A DNA stretch of 64,000 nucleotides from NCBI RefSeq assembly GCF_036248275.1, contig NZ_CP109181.1, positions 3,720,001 through 3,784,000 on the forward strand. Direction: 5' to 3'. The position numbers were made by a program, and so were the translations under genes. The stretch's first letter is position 1; every line of letters starts with the position of its first letter. The notes under the pieces are model-generated. The model was not told the DNA's origin. It did no database searches and saw nothing but the letters and a program-made list of their open reading frames with translations. Shown here piece after piece: positions 1-8,538 of this stretch. The stretch comes from Streptomyces sp. NBC_01716. Lineage in GTDB: Bacteria; Actinomycetota; Actinomycetes; Streptomycetales; Streptomycetaceae.

Positions 1-610
1 CACCCTGGGGCGCGGCGGTGCGGACGCGCTCGACGAGGCCGTCCCCGTACGTCACCGGGATGGCGCCGAGCAGCCGGAGGTAGTCGTGGTTCGCCGGTGA
101 GGCGGTGCCGATGACCGTCGCGCCACGTGCCACGGCGAGCTGGACGGCCATGGATCCGACCGATCCGGCCGCCCCGTGCACGAGAAGGGTCTCGCCCTCC
201 TTGACGGCGAGGTCGTCGAGCACCCGCCGGGCGGTCTCGCCCGCGACGGGGATGGCTGCCGCCACGTCCCAGCTCAGGCCGGCCGGCTTGGGCACGACAA
301 CGCCGGCCAGCGTGTACTGCGCGTAGGCACCGCCCACGGCCCAGCCGAGGACCTCGTCTCCTACGGAGAGTCCGATGACGCCGTCGCCCACGGCGTGCAC
401 GACTCCCGAGAACTCGCTGCCGGGGACCGCGGGGAACGTCGTCGGCATGACCTCCGCCATCCAGCCCTTGCGGATCTTCACATCGGCCGGGTTGACCCCC
501 GCGGCCCGTACGGACGCGCGGATCTGGCCGGGCCCCGGCTCCGGCTGCTCGATGTCCGTGAGCTGAAGCACCTCAGGACCGCCGAACTCGTTGAAAACGA
601 TCGCCTGCAT
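1..610 (-). CDS. Zinc-type alcohol dehydrogenase / quinone oxidoreductase, truncated at the window edge
   Basis: This is the N-terminal 203 codons of a medium-chain dehydrogenase/reductase; the C-terminus lies beyond base 1. Read on the minus strand it begins MQAIVFNEFGGPEVL, typical of NADPH:quinone oxidoreductases, and continues through an EFSGVV segment to HGAAGSVGSMAVQLA, the glycine-rich nucleotide-binding loop of the Rossmann fold. No catalytic zinc ligands are visible, so it probably belongs to the zinc-independent quinone oxidoreductase branch. The ATG at 608-610 follows a good GGAGG ribosome binding site. It is divergent from the polymerase gene. Substrate cannot be inferred. Confidence 0.88.
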   Translation of the reverse strand, partial: MQAIVFNEFGGPEVLQLTDIEQPEPGPGQIRASVRAAGVNPADVKIRKGWMAEVMPTTFPAVPGSEFSGVVHAVGDGVIGLSVGDEVLGWAVGGAYAQYTLAGVVVPKPAGLSWDVAAAIPVAGETARRVLDDLAVKEGETLLVHGAAGSVGSMAVQLAVARGATVIGTASPANHDYLRLLGAIPVTYGDGLVERVRTAAPQG

Positions 611-768
611 GTCAGCCTCCGCGAGTCTTCAGGAAATTCATGCCGTATGAGCTCTTTCGATGGTCTCTGTCCGGAGCCCCGTCCGCCTCTCGAATGTTCC
701 GGCCGGGTCAGTTACGCGCCTGGTCGCGCACCGGCCCGTTGTCAGACCCGGCTGGGAGACTCGGAGGC

Positions 769-2460
769 ATGATCGGACGGTGGGTTCTGGCCCCGGCGGA
801 GGGCGGCGGCGCATGGCTCGCGCCGCTGGGCGCGGACGCGCGCCCCGCCGGTCCCGTGCTGCGCGAGCCCGATCTCGTCGAGGCGGTCCGGGCGCGGCTG
901 CCCGAGGTGACGCGTTGGGTGTGGCGCTCCAGCGCGGAGCTGGTGCCCCGGCTGCTGGCCGCCGGGGTCCGGGTCGAGCGGTGTTACGACATCGAGGCGG
1001 CGGAGCTGCTGCTGCTCGGCCACGAGGGGCGGCTCGGGGAGCCCCGGTCGGCTGCCGCCGCGTGGGCCAGGCTGCGGCAGGGGCCCGTACCGCCAGATCC
1101 GCCGCAGCGGGCGGCCGAACCGGGTTCGCAGTCGTCGCTCTTCGAGCCGCAGGCGGGGGCGGACGTGCCGTTCGACGGGCTGCTGGAGGTGTACGCGGAG
1201 CAGCAGCGCAGGCACGAGGCGGCGGAGCATCCGGACCGGATGCGGCTGCTGACGGCATCGGAGTCGGCGGGGATGCTGGTGGCCGCCGAGATGCACGTCG
1301 CGGGGCTGCCGTGGCGGGCGGACGTGCACCGCGCGCTGCTGGACGAGCTGCTGGGTGAGCGGTACGCGGGCGGGGGCGAGCCCCGGCGGCTGGCCGAGCT
1401 GGCCGATCAGGTCTCGGAGGCGTTCGGGCGGCGCGTACGGCCCGATCTGCCGGCCGACGTGGTGAAGGCGTTCACACGGGCCGGGTTCAAGGTGAGGTCG
1501 ACGCGGCGGTGGGAGCTGGAGGAGATCGACCATCCGGCGGTGGCTCCGCTGATCGAGTACAAGAAGCTGTACCGCATCTGGACGGCGCACGGCTGGAGCT
1601 GGCTCCAGGACTGGGTGCGGGACGGCCGTTTCCGGCCGGAGTATCTGCCGGGCGGTACGGTCTCCGGCCGCTGGACGACCAACGGCGGTGGCGCCTTGCA
1701 GATCCCGCGGGTCATACGGGCGGCGGTCGTCGCCGACGAGGGGTGGCGGCTGGTGGTGGCGGACGCCGACCAGATGGAGCCACGGGTGCTGGCGGCGATC
1801 TCCCGCGACCGGGGGCTGATGGAGGTCGCCGGACACGACGACGATCTGTACAAGGTGCTGTCGGACCGGGCGTTCTCCGGCGACCGCGCACAGGCCAAGC
1901 TCGCGCTGCTGGGCGCGATCTACGGCCAGACGTCGGGCGACGGCCTGAAGAATCTGGCGGCTCTGCGAAGACGGTTCCCCCGGGCCGTCGAGTATGTCGA
2001 CGAGGCGGCGCGAGCGGGCGAGGAAGGCAGGCTCGTACGGACCTGGCTGGGCCGGACGAGTCCGCCGGCGGCCGGTTCGGAGGACGGCGGCGAGGCGGGG
2101 ATCCCGCAGGAGTCCGACGAAGTGGCGTCCGGCGACGGCGAGTTCACACCGGGGTACGCGTCGACGAACGCCCGCGCGCGGGGGCGCTTCACACGCAACT
2201 TCGTGGTGCAGGGCAGCGCGGCCGACTGGGCGCTGCTGATGCTGGCCGCGCTGCGGAGCGCGACCGCCGGCATGCGGGCGGAGCTGGTCTTCTTCCAGCA
2301 CGACGAGGTGATCGTGCACTGCCCGCGCGAGGAGGCGGCGGCCGTGGCGCTGGCGATCCGCGAGGCCGGCGAACTGGCGGGCCGTATCGCGTTCGGGGAG
2401 ACGCCGGTGCGGTTTCCTTTCACGACGGCGACGGTGGAGCGCTACTCGGACGCCAAGTGA
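769..2460 (+). CDS. Bifunctional 3'-5' exonuclease/DNA polymerase, family A
   Basis: A 563-residue protein with the palm and fingers of family A (Pol I-like) DNA polymerases in its C-terminal two thirds. Motif A appears as VADADQMEPR, motif B as the RAQAKLALLGAIYGQ stretch with the essential lysine and tyrosine, and motif C as FFQHDEVIVH with the catalytic HDE. The N-terminal part corresponds to a degenerate exonuclease-like domain, and there is no 5' nuclease domain. It is much shorter than PolA and is a second, non-essential-looking Pol I paralogue known in actinomycetes; a repair role is an inference. ATG 769 is preceded by GGGAG at 754; an in-frame TTG at 739 is an alternative start. Confidence 0.9.
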   Translation: MIGRWVLAPAEGGGAWLAPLGADARPAGPVLREPDLVEAVRARLPEVTRWVWRSSAELVPRLLAAGVRVERCYDIEAAELLLLGHEGRLGEPRSAAAAWARLRQGPVPPDPPQRAAEPGSQSSLFEPQAGADVPFDGLLEVYAEQQRRHEAAEHPDRMRLLTASESAGMLVAAEMHVAGLPWRADVHRALLDELLGERYAGGGEPRRLAELADQVSEAFGRRVRPDLPADVVKAFTRAGFKVRSTRRWELEEIDHPAVAPLIEYKKLYRIWTAHGWSWLQDWVRDGRFRPEYLPGGTVSGRWTTNGGGALQIPRVIRAAVVADEGWRLVVADADQMEPRVLAAISRDRGLMEVAGHDDDLYKVLSDRAFSGDRAQAKLALLGAIYGQTSGDGLKNLAALRRRFPRAVEYVDEAARAGEEGRLVRTWLGRTSPPAAGSEDGGEAGIPQESDEVASGDGEFTPGYASTNARARGRFTRNFVVQGSAADWALLMLAALRSATAGMRAELVFFQHDEVIVHCPREEAAAVALAIREAGELAGRIAFGETPVRFPFTTATVERYSDAK

Positions 2461-2510
2461 GCGTGGTCCGTCCACGGACGGGGAGCGGGTCGGGCGGGGG
2501 CGGCGCCCGC

Positions 2511-2556
2511 CGTGGCCGTGGCCGTAGCCGTAGCCGTAGCCGTAGCCGTAGCCGTG
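2511..2556. repeat. Hexanucleotide tandem repeat (CGTRGC)n
   Basis: About seven and a half copies of a 6-bp unit, CGTGGC then CGTAGC, lie in the gap between the polymerase and the VOC protein. Neither flanking gene reads into it in frame. It is a simple-sequence tract. Confidence 0.9.
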
Positions 2557-2694
2557 GTGAGCATGCGGCAGGCGCCGGGCGGGGCTTTCGCAGCACGGCC
2601 GGGGGAATTACGCTCGGCCGTGGGCATCGCGCGTCGGTCACCGGCCGGGTGAGGCGTGGAGGTTCCCGTGAGATGCCTCTGGAGGCATTCCACC

Positions 2695-3105
2695 GTGTCA
2701 GTCGAGTTGAATCACACGATCGTTCACGCCCGTGACAACCGGGCTTCCGCCGAATTTCTGGCGCACATCCTGGATCTGGAGATCGGCACCGAATGGGGCC
2801 CCTTCGTTCCGGTCGACACCGGTAACGGCGTCACTCTGGACTTCGCGACTGTCGGTCAGGAGTCGATCACTCCGCAGCATTACGCGTTCCTCGTTCCCGA
2901 AGAGGATTTCGACGGGATCTTCGGGCGGATCAAGGACGCGGGAGTCGACTTCTTCGGCGATCCGCACGGGAAGCTTCCCGGCGAGATCAACCACTACCAC
3001 GGCGGGCGGGGCGTGTATTTCCTCGATCCGGCGGGGCACTACCTGGAAGTGATCACGCAGCCGTACGACAACGTCGTAGACGCCGTCACGGACGCGGACC
3101 AATAG
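2695..3105 (+). CDS. VOC family (glyoxalase/bleomycin resistance fold) protein
   Basis: A 136-residue single-domain protein of the vicinal oxygen chelate superfamily. It opens SVELNHTIVHARDN and closes with GVYFLDPAGHYLEVIT, the conserved strand carrying the C-terminal metal-ligand glutamate; H9 in LNHTIV fits the first ligand. A single VOC module of this size normally dimerises. It could be a glyoxalase-like lyase, a dioxygenase or a binding protein; the substrate is not recognisable. The GTG at 2695 is chosen because family similarity begins right after it. It converges on the GH3 gene across a hairpin. Confidence 0.85.
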   Translation: MSVELNHTIVHARDNRASAEFLAHILDLEIGTEWGPFVPVDTGNGVTLDFATVGQESITPQHYAFLVPEEDFDGIFGRIKDAGVDFFGDPHGKLPGEINHYHGGRGVYFLDPAGHYLEVITQPYDNVVDAVTDADQ

Positions 3106-3139
3106 TCAGCTGAGCGTCAACTAGCCGTCGAAGCAAGGG

Positions 3140-3166
3140 CGTCGGGGGCCGGCAAAGCCCCCGGCG
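3140..3166. terminator. Bidirectional hairpin terminator between VOC and GH3 genes
   Basis: A 10-bp stem (CGTCGGGGGC with GCCCCCGGCG, one G-U pair) and a 7-nt loop sit between two convergent stop codons. No U-tract is present, as is usual for Streptomyces. Confidence 0.7.
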
Positions 3167-3209
3167 CCGCCCGGAACCGGCCGTCCCCGCCCCGGAATCA
3201 GCCCCGGAA

Positions 3210-4739
3210 TCAGCCGCGGCCCGCCAGGAATTCCGCCGCCGCCACCCCGGAGACCCGGGTCGCCCCGTGCGTGACCAGATGAACCGCGCCGGGCGCCGCG
3301 CCGTTCGGTACGCCCATCTCCACGACCACCGCGTCCGGCCGGCTCCCCAGGAGCCGCGTCATCGCCGCCGACATCCAGCCGTGCCGCGCCGCGTCACGCA
3401 CCACGACGACCAGCGAACGCTCCGCCGCCGGGTCGAGCACCTTGCGGTCCAGCAGGTCACCGGCCGCCAGCAGGTCGTCCTCCGTCAGCCGTACCGATGT
3501 GGTGCCGGGCAGCAGATCGCTCAGCGGAGCCGCCACGCCCCAGGGGGTCTGCCCGTCGACGGCCAGGTTCATCGTCGGTGACAGCTCCACCACGTGCGGC
3601 GCGCCGACGAGCGGCAGCACCGAGCCCCGGCCCTCCTCGGTCGACACACGCAGCGCCCGCCGCGCGGCGACGAGGCCGATGTCGGACGCGGCGCCGTCGG
3701 TGGCCACGGCCCGCGTACGGCTGCCCGACCACGCGGCGAACTCGGCGACCCGCGCCGCCGCTTCGGTGATCCGTGCCTCCGGGAGCGTGCCGTCGAGCAC
3801 GGCCTGGACGAGGTCGTCGGTGAGCTCGTCGAAGGTGGCCTCACCGGCGTGCTCGCCGCCGACGCACACCGCGTCGGCCCCGCCCGTGACCGCCCGTACG
3901 GTGGCCCCGCCGATGCCGTAGCGGGCGGTGACCGCGCTCATCTCGATGCCGTCCGTCACCACAAGGCCGTCGAAGCCCAGCTCACCGCGGAGCAGGTCGA
4001 CCAGGATGCGGGGGCTCATGGTGGCCGGCAGCTCGGCGTCGTACGCGGGCGCGAGCAGATGCGCGGTCATCACCACCCGTACTCCCGCCTCCATCGCGGC
4101 GACGAACGGCGGCAGCGCGGTGGCGGCGATCTCCTCGGCACTCCCCGAGACCTGCGGCAGCCCGTGGTGGGAGTCGACGGCGGTGTCGCCGTGGCCCGGG
4201 AAGTGCTTGGCGCAGGCGGCGACGCCGGCCGACTGGAGCCCGCGGACCCAGGCGGCGGTGTGCCGGGAGACGACGTCCGTACGGGCGCCGAAGGAGCGGG
4301 CGCCGATGACCGGGTTGAGGGGGTTGGAGTTGACGTCGGCGCTGGGCGCGTAGTTGAGGGAGATCCCGGCGGCGTGGAGTTCGCGCCCGATGTCGCGGGC
4401 GACGGACTCGGTCAGCTCCACATCGTCCACGGCGCCGAGCGCGAGATTGCCCGGCCGGGAGGCGCCGGTCCAGGCTTCGAGCCTGGTGACGTCGCCGGCC
4501 TCCTCGTCGATGGCGATGATCAGGTCACGGTTCTCCGCGCGTAGCTCGGCGGTGAGGCGCGCCACCTGTTCGGGATCGACGATGTTCCGGCCGAACAGGA
4601 CGACGGAGGTGAGGCCGCCCGCGATTCTGCGGCGGACCCAGTCGGGCAGGGTCGTCCCCACGAACCCGGGCTGGAGCACGGTCTCCGCGAGACGCGTCAG
4701 TTGCTGGTGACGGCTGCTGGGTCGGCTGCTCGACTCCAT
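3210..4739 (-). CDS. Glycoside hydrolase family 3, NagZ-like beta-N-acetylhexosaminidase
   Basis: A 509-residue GH3 enzyme predicted to remove N-acetylglucosamine from chito-oligosaccharides or muropeptides. The NagZ signature KHFPGHGDTAVDSHHGLP is intact and supplies the His/Asp pair typical of GlcNAc-specific GH3; VTDGIEMSAV holds the likely nucleophilic aspartate. An extra C-terminal domain of about 170 residues follows the TIM barrel. No signal peptide is visible, so the enzyme is probably cytoplasmic. ATG 4739 is chosen because GGAGGA lies 5 nt upstream; an ATG at 4760 would lack a site. Two DasR-like operators upstream suggest induction by amino sugars. Confidence 0.88.
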   Translation of the reverse strand: MESSSRPSSRHQQLTRLAETVLQPGFVGTTLPDWVRRRIAGGLTSVVLFGRNIVDPEQVARLTAELRAENRDLIIAIDEEAGDVTRLEAWTGASRPGNLALGAVDDVELTESVARDIGRELHAAGISLNYAPSADVNSNPLNPVIGARSFGARTDVVSRHTAAWVRGLQSAGVAACAKHFPGHGDTAVDSHHGLPQVSGSAEEIAATALPPFVAAMEAGVRVVMTAHLLAPAYDAELPATMSPRILVDLLRGELGFDGLVVTDGIEMSAVTARYGIGGATVRAVTGGADAVCVGGEHAGEATFDELTDDLVQAVLDGTLPEARITEAAARVAEFAAWSGSRTRAVATDGAASDIGLVAARRALRVSTEEGRGSVLPLVGAPHVVELSPTMNLAVDGQTPWGVAAPLSDLLPGTTSVRLTEDDLLAAGDLLDRKVLDPAAERSLVVVVRDAARHGWMSAAMTRLLGSRPDAVVVEMGVPNGAAPGAVHLVTHGATRVSGVAAAEFLAGRG

Positions 4740-4793
4740 GCGGGTCCTCCGAAGGCGCATCGCTCGGCCGGCTCAGCGAACCGCCCATAGAAC

Positions 4794-4807
4794 TTGGTAC
4801 AGGCCAA
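4794..4807. promoter_or_regulatory. Candidate DasR operator (dre), distal copy 1
   Basis: TTGGTACAGGCCAA is an imperfect palindrome with three mismatches to the dre core TTGGTCTAGACCAA. It lies about 55 bp upstream of the GH3 start codon. Confidence 0.5.
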
Positions 4808-4814
4808 TCGGATG

Positions 4815-4828
4815 TTGGCTTAGACCAA
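4815..4828. promoter_or_regulatory. Candidate DasR operator (dre), copy 2
   Basis: TTGGCTTAGACCAA has two mismatches to the dre core recognised by the GntR-family GlcNAc regulator DasR. It is offset from the neighbouring site by exactly 21 bp, two helical turns. The adjacent gene is a GlcNAc-releasing hydrolase, a known type of DasR target. Confidence 0.6.
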
Positions 4829-4954
4829 TAGGTGTGTCAAGGAGGTGTCGGTCTGTCGCGTTGTACGAACTCGACCCGGAAGCTGGTGGATTGGCCCGTT
4901 CATGAATATTTGGTGAGGCTTCGAGGGAGCAGATGGACAGCAGCTAGGCTGGGG

Positions 4955-5165
4955 CTTGCAGCTGGTTCGTTCCCGTCCGCAGGGCGGGAGCGTCGTAAGA
5001 GGGAACCCGGTGGGAATCCGGGACTGCCCCGCAGCGGTGAGTGGGAACGACCGCCGTCATCAGCACTGGGCCCGTGCCGGGCCTGGGAAGCGACGGCCAG
5101 TAGATGTCCACCGGGTGTCCGCACCCGGCGGCTGTGCCCGCGAGTCCGAAGACCTGCCCGCTGCC
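4955..5165 (+). promoter_or_regulatory. Cobalamin riboswitch upstream of metE
   Basis: The leader carries the conserved cobalamin aptamer segments: the core AACCCGGTGGGAATCCGGG around 5007-5025, CTGCCCCGCAGCGGTGAG around 5027-5044, and the B12-box region GAGTCCGAAGACCTGCC at 5142-5158. Binding of adenosyl- or methylcobalamin is expected to shut off the B12-independent methionine synthase gene when the B12-dependent enzyme can work. The boundaries are approximate. The start codon of metE is about 240 nt downstream. Confidence 0.93.
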
Positions 5166-5188
5166 CGTACGCGACCGATCGCGTACGG
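5165..5188 (+). other. Perfect hairpin after the riboswitch aptamer (possible expression platform)
   Basis: CCGTACGCGA and TCGCGTACGG form a perfect 10-bp stem with a CCGA tetraloop directly after the aptamer. No U-tract follows. It could be part of a terminator/antiterminator switch or an unrelated stable stem. Confidence 0.5.
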
Positions 5189-5405
5189 ACATCCCGGTGA
5201 CCTCGTGGGCGGGTCGGCGTACATATCGGTCGGGCAGTCGTGGTGACGCGTGCACGCACCTTCACAGACGTGCACATACGCACACACCGCGCGGACGCGA
5301 ACAGAGGCGTACAGACGCGTCTGCGCGAAGGCCCCTCCGATCCCGTACCCCTTCGTGTCCTCGATCCGTCCCGGGATCGCAGGACAACTCGCGAAGGAGA
5401 GTTCC

Positions 5406-7742
5406 GTGACAGACAAGTCCGCAGCCGCGGCAGCACGCGCCACCGTGTACGGCTACCCGCGCCAGGGCGCGCACCGCGAACTGAAGAAGGCCGTCGAGGG
5501 CTACTGGCGGGGCGCCGTCGGCGCCGACGCCCTGCGCGACACGGCCGCCGGGCTGCGCCGGGCCAACTGGGAGCAGCTCACCGCCGACGGTGTCCACGAG
5601 GTTCCGACCGGCGACTTCTCGTACTACGACCATGTCCTGGACACCAGCGTGATGGTCGGCGCGATCCCCGAGCGGTACCGCGCGGCGCTCGCCACCGGGC
5701 CGGTCGGCTCCGACCCGCTGGACGGGTACTTCGCGATGGCGCGTGGCACACAGGACGTGGCGCCGCTGGAGATGACCAAGTGGTTCGACACCAACTACCA
5801 CTACCTCGTCCCCGAACTCGCCCCCGGCACCGCCTTCTCCGCCGACTCCACCAAGCAGGTCGCCGAACTGACCGAAGCCCTCGCGCTCGGCCACACCCCC
5901 CGGCCGGTCCTGGTGGGCCCCGTGACCTATCTCCTGCTCGCCAGGCCCGCCCCCGGCGTGCCCGGCGACTTCGAGCCGCTGACGCTGCTCGACCGGCTCC
6001 TTCCCGTGTACGCGAAGGTCCTGGCCGACCTGCGCGCGGCCGGCGCCGAGTGGGTACAGCTGGACGAGCCCGCGCTCGTACAGGACCGCACCCCGGCCGA
6101 ACTGGCCGCCGCCGCCCGCGCGTACCACGACCTGGGCGGCCTCACCGACCGGCCGAAGCTGCTCGTCGCCTCCTACTTCGACCGGCTCGGCGAAGCGCTG
6201 CCGGTGCTCGCCAAGTCGCCCGTCGAAGGGCTCGCGCTCGACTTCACCGGCCCGGCCGCGGCCAACCTCGAAGGTCTCGCGGCCGTCGACGGGCTGCCCG
6301 GCAAGCGGCTGGTCGCCGGCGTGGTCGACGGACGCAACATCTGGATCAACGATTTCGAGAAGTCCCTCGCCACGCTCGGCACGCTCCTCGGCCTCGCCGA
6401 CCGCGTCGACGTCGCCCCGTCCTGCTCCCTGCTGCACGTCCCGCTCGACGCGACCGCCGAGCACGACATCGACCCGGAGGTCGCGCGCTGGCTGGCGTTC
6501 GCCCGCCAGAAGAGCACCGAGGCCGCGACCCTGGCCCGCGCCCTGACCGACGGCACGGGAGCGATCACCGCCGAACTCGCCGCGAACCGCGCCGCGCTGG
6601 CCTCCCGCGCGGACTCGGCGCTCACCCGCGACCCGGCGGTGCGCGCCCGCGCGGCGGCCGTCACCGGCGCGGACGCCCGCCGTTCGCAGCCGTACGAGGT
6701 ACGGACCGCGGCCCAGCGGGCGCACCTGGGTCTGCCGCCGCTGCCGACGACCACCATCGGCTCGTTCCCGCAGACCGGTGAACTGCGCACCGCACGGGCC
6801 GACCTGCGCGCCGGGCGGATCGGCACCGCCGGATACGAGGAGCGGATCAGGGAAGAGATCCGCGACGTCCTCGCCTTCCAGGAGAAGACGGGGCTCGACG
6901 TCCTGGTGCACGGTGAGCCCGAACGCAACGACATGGTGCAGTACTTCGCCGAGCAGCTGACCGGTTACGTCGCCACGCGGCAGGGCTGGGTCCAGTCGTA
7001 CGGCACCCGTTACGTACGCCCGCCGGTCCTCGCCGGTGACATCTCACGGCCGGAGCCGATGACGGTGCGCTGGACGTCGTACGCGCAGTCGCTCACCGCC
7101 CGCCCGGTGAAGGGCATGCTCACCGGGCCCGTCACCATGCTCGCCTGGTCCTTCGTCCGGGACGACCAGCCGCTCGGCGACACCGCGCGGCAGGTCGCAC
7201 TGGCACTGCGCGACGAGGTCAACGACCTTGAGGCGGCGGGCACTTCGGTCATCCAGGTCGACGAGCCGGCGCTGCGGGAGACTCTGCCGCTGCGTACGGA
7301 CGGGCGGGCCGCGTATCTGGGGTGGGCGGTCGGGTCGTTCCGTCTCGCCACCTCCGGCGTACGTCCGGACACCCAGATCCACACCCATATGTGCTACGCG
7401 GAGTTCGGGGACATCGTCGAGGCCATCGACGACCTCGACGCCGACGTCATCAGCCTGGAGGCGGCACGCTCCCATATGCGGGTCGCCGGTGAACTCGCCG
7501 CCGAGGGCTACCCGCGCGAGGCGGGACCCGGCGTGTACGACATCCACTCACCGCGCGTCCCGAGCACGGCCGAGGCAACGAGCCTGCTGCGCAAGGGACT
7601 TGAGGCGATCCCGGCCGAACGGCTGTGGGTGAACCCGGACTGCGGTCTCAAGACGCGAGGCTGGCCGGAGGTCCGTACGTCCCTGGAGCACCTGGTCGCG
7701 GCGGCCCGCGAGATCCGGGCGGGCCTGCCGACGGCGGACTGA
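5406..7742 (+). CDS. metE: Cobalamin-independent methionine synthase
   Basis: A 778-residue enzyme that transfers a methyl group from 5-methyltetrahydropteroyl-triglutamate to homocysteine, the last step of methionine synthesis. Both halves of the MetE fold are present; the C-terminal catalytic barrel starts at TTTIGSFPQTGELR. The zinc ligands can be placed as H661 and C663 in IHTHMCYAEF, E685 in ISLEAARS and C746 in NPDCGLKTRGW, so the enzyme should be active. The length matches the family. GTG 5406 is chosen because AAGGAG lies 7 nt upstream and the N-terminus TDKSAAAAARATVYGYPR then fits the family start. The gene is controlled by the upstream cobalamin riboswitch and ends at a strong bidirectional hairpin. 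Confidence 0.97.
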   Translation: MTDKSAAAAARATVYGYPRQGAHRELKKAVEGYWRGAVGADALRDTAAGLRRANWEQLTADGVHEVPTGDFSYYDHVLDTSVMVGAIPERYRAALATGPVGSDPLDGYFAMARGTQDVAPLEMTKWFDTNYHYLVPELAPGTAFSADSTKQVAELTEALALGHTPRPVLVGPVTYLLLARPAPGVPGDFEPLTLLDRLLPVYAKVLADLRAAGAEWVQLDEPALVQDRTPAELAAAARAYHDLGGLTDRPKLLVASYFDRLGEALPVLAKSPVEGLALDFTGPAAANLEGLAAVDGLPGKRLVAGVVDGRNIWINDFEKSLATLGTLLGLADRVDVAPSCSLLHVPLDATAEHDIDPEVARWLAFARQKSTEAATLARALTDGTGAITAELAANRAALASRADSALTRDPAVRARAAAVTGADARRSQPYEVRTAAQRAHLGLPPLPTTTIGSFPQTGELRTARADLRAGRIGTAGYEERIREEIRDVLAFQEKTGLDVLVHGEPERNDMVQYFAEQLTGYVATRQGWVQSYGTRYVRPPVLAGDISRPEPMTVRWTSYAQSLTARPVKGMLTGPVTMLAWSFVRDDQPLGDTARQVALALRDEVNDLEAAGTSVIQVDEPALRETLPLRTDGRAAYLGWAVGSFRLATSGVRPDTQIHTHMCYAEFGDIVEAIDDLDADVISLEAARSHMRVAGELAAEGYPREAGPGVYDIHSPRVPSTAEATSLLRKGLEAIPAERLWVNPDCGLKTRGWPEVRTSLEHLVAAAREIRAGLPTAD

Positions 7743-7749
7743 TCCACGT

Positions 7750-7797
7750 ACGGGTGGGTGTGGCCGGGGGCGTGCGTCCCCGGCCACACCCACCCGT
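7750..7797. terminator. Bidirectional terminator between metE and GNAT gene
   Basis: A perfect 20-bp inverted repeat with an 8-nt loop (arms 7750-7769 and 7778-7797) fills the convergent gap. The right arm overlaps the first base of the GNAT stop codon. Confidence 0.85.
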
Positions 7798-8438
7798 TAC
7801 AGCCCGAAGAGCGCCAACGACGGCTCCAGACCGTGCAGTTCGACCGGGACGCTACGGTGCGCCTCCCACCCCGCACGGTCCAGCCGCAGCCGCCGCTGGA
7901 GGCGCGCCTCGCCCCGCACCGACTCCACCGTCAGCCCGTCCGGGCGGTAGCCGAGCTTCTCCGAGACCCGCAGCGACCGCGCGTTGTCGACCATCGCCCC
8001 CGACGTCACGTACCGCGCCCCCAGCCCCTCGAACGCCAGATGCAGCACCGCCGCCCGCATCTCGGTGCCGATGCCACGCCCCTGGTACTTCAGGCCCAGC
8101 CAGGAGCCGGTGACCGCCTCGCGGGTCACCGCGAAGTCGTCGGCGCCCACGTCCTGGCGTCCGACCATCTCTCCCTCGCGCCGGACGGCCAGACTCAGCG
8201 TCCAGGCGCCCGGCGTCCAGCCCGCGACGGTGCCGAGCACATGCTGGAAGACCGCCCGGCCCCGTTCCTCGGGGCTCCCGTCCGTCCACGGCACGCTGAA
8301 CGGCATCCGGTCCTCGTCGTGCACCCCGGCGGCGGCGACCGCCGCCAGGCCGGACAGCGCGTCCAGATCCGGGAGCCGGAGTTCGAGGCGCGGGGTGGTG
8401 ATCCGCAGGCCGTACAGGGGCCAGACATGAGGTTCCAT
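7797..8438 (-). CDS. GNAT family N-acetyltransferase
   Basis: A 213-residue RimJ/RimL-type acetyltransferase. It opens LRITTPRLELRLPDLDAL, the usual first strand of this subgroup, and carries the acetyl-CoA loop region in GRGIGTEMRAAVLHLAFEGLGA, followed by the SLRVSEKLGYRPDG strand typical of the family. It would transfer acetyl from acetyl-CoA to an amine, either a protein N-terminus or a small molecule; the acceptor is unknown. ATG 8438 is chosen so that the protein begins just before the conserved first strand; an upstream in-frame start at 8510 would add unconserved sequence. Confidence 0.85.
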   Translation of the reverse strand: MEPHVWPLYGLRITTPRLELRLPDLDALSGLAAVAAAGVHDEDRMPFSVPWTDGSPEERGRAVFQHVLGTVAGWTPGAWTLSLAVRREGEMVGRQDVGADDFAVTREAVTGSWLGLKYQGRGIGTEMRAAVLHLAFEGLGARYVTSGAMVDNARSLRVSEKLGYRPDGLTVESVRGEARLQRRLRLDRAGWEAHRSVPVELHGLEPSLALFGL

Positions 8439-8538
8439 GACGGGAGCCTGCCGAACCGGCCACCGGCGCGTCGACCGAATTAGGCGCCGGAGTGATCCGG
8501 CCGACGCCACCGCGCGACCCGGCCCGCCCCCCGCTCCG

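Noticed and set aside
2420..2693. Minus strand frames across the hexanucleotide tract
   Set aside because: Translation is dominated by simple dipeptide repeats produced by the 6-bp unit.
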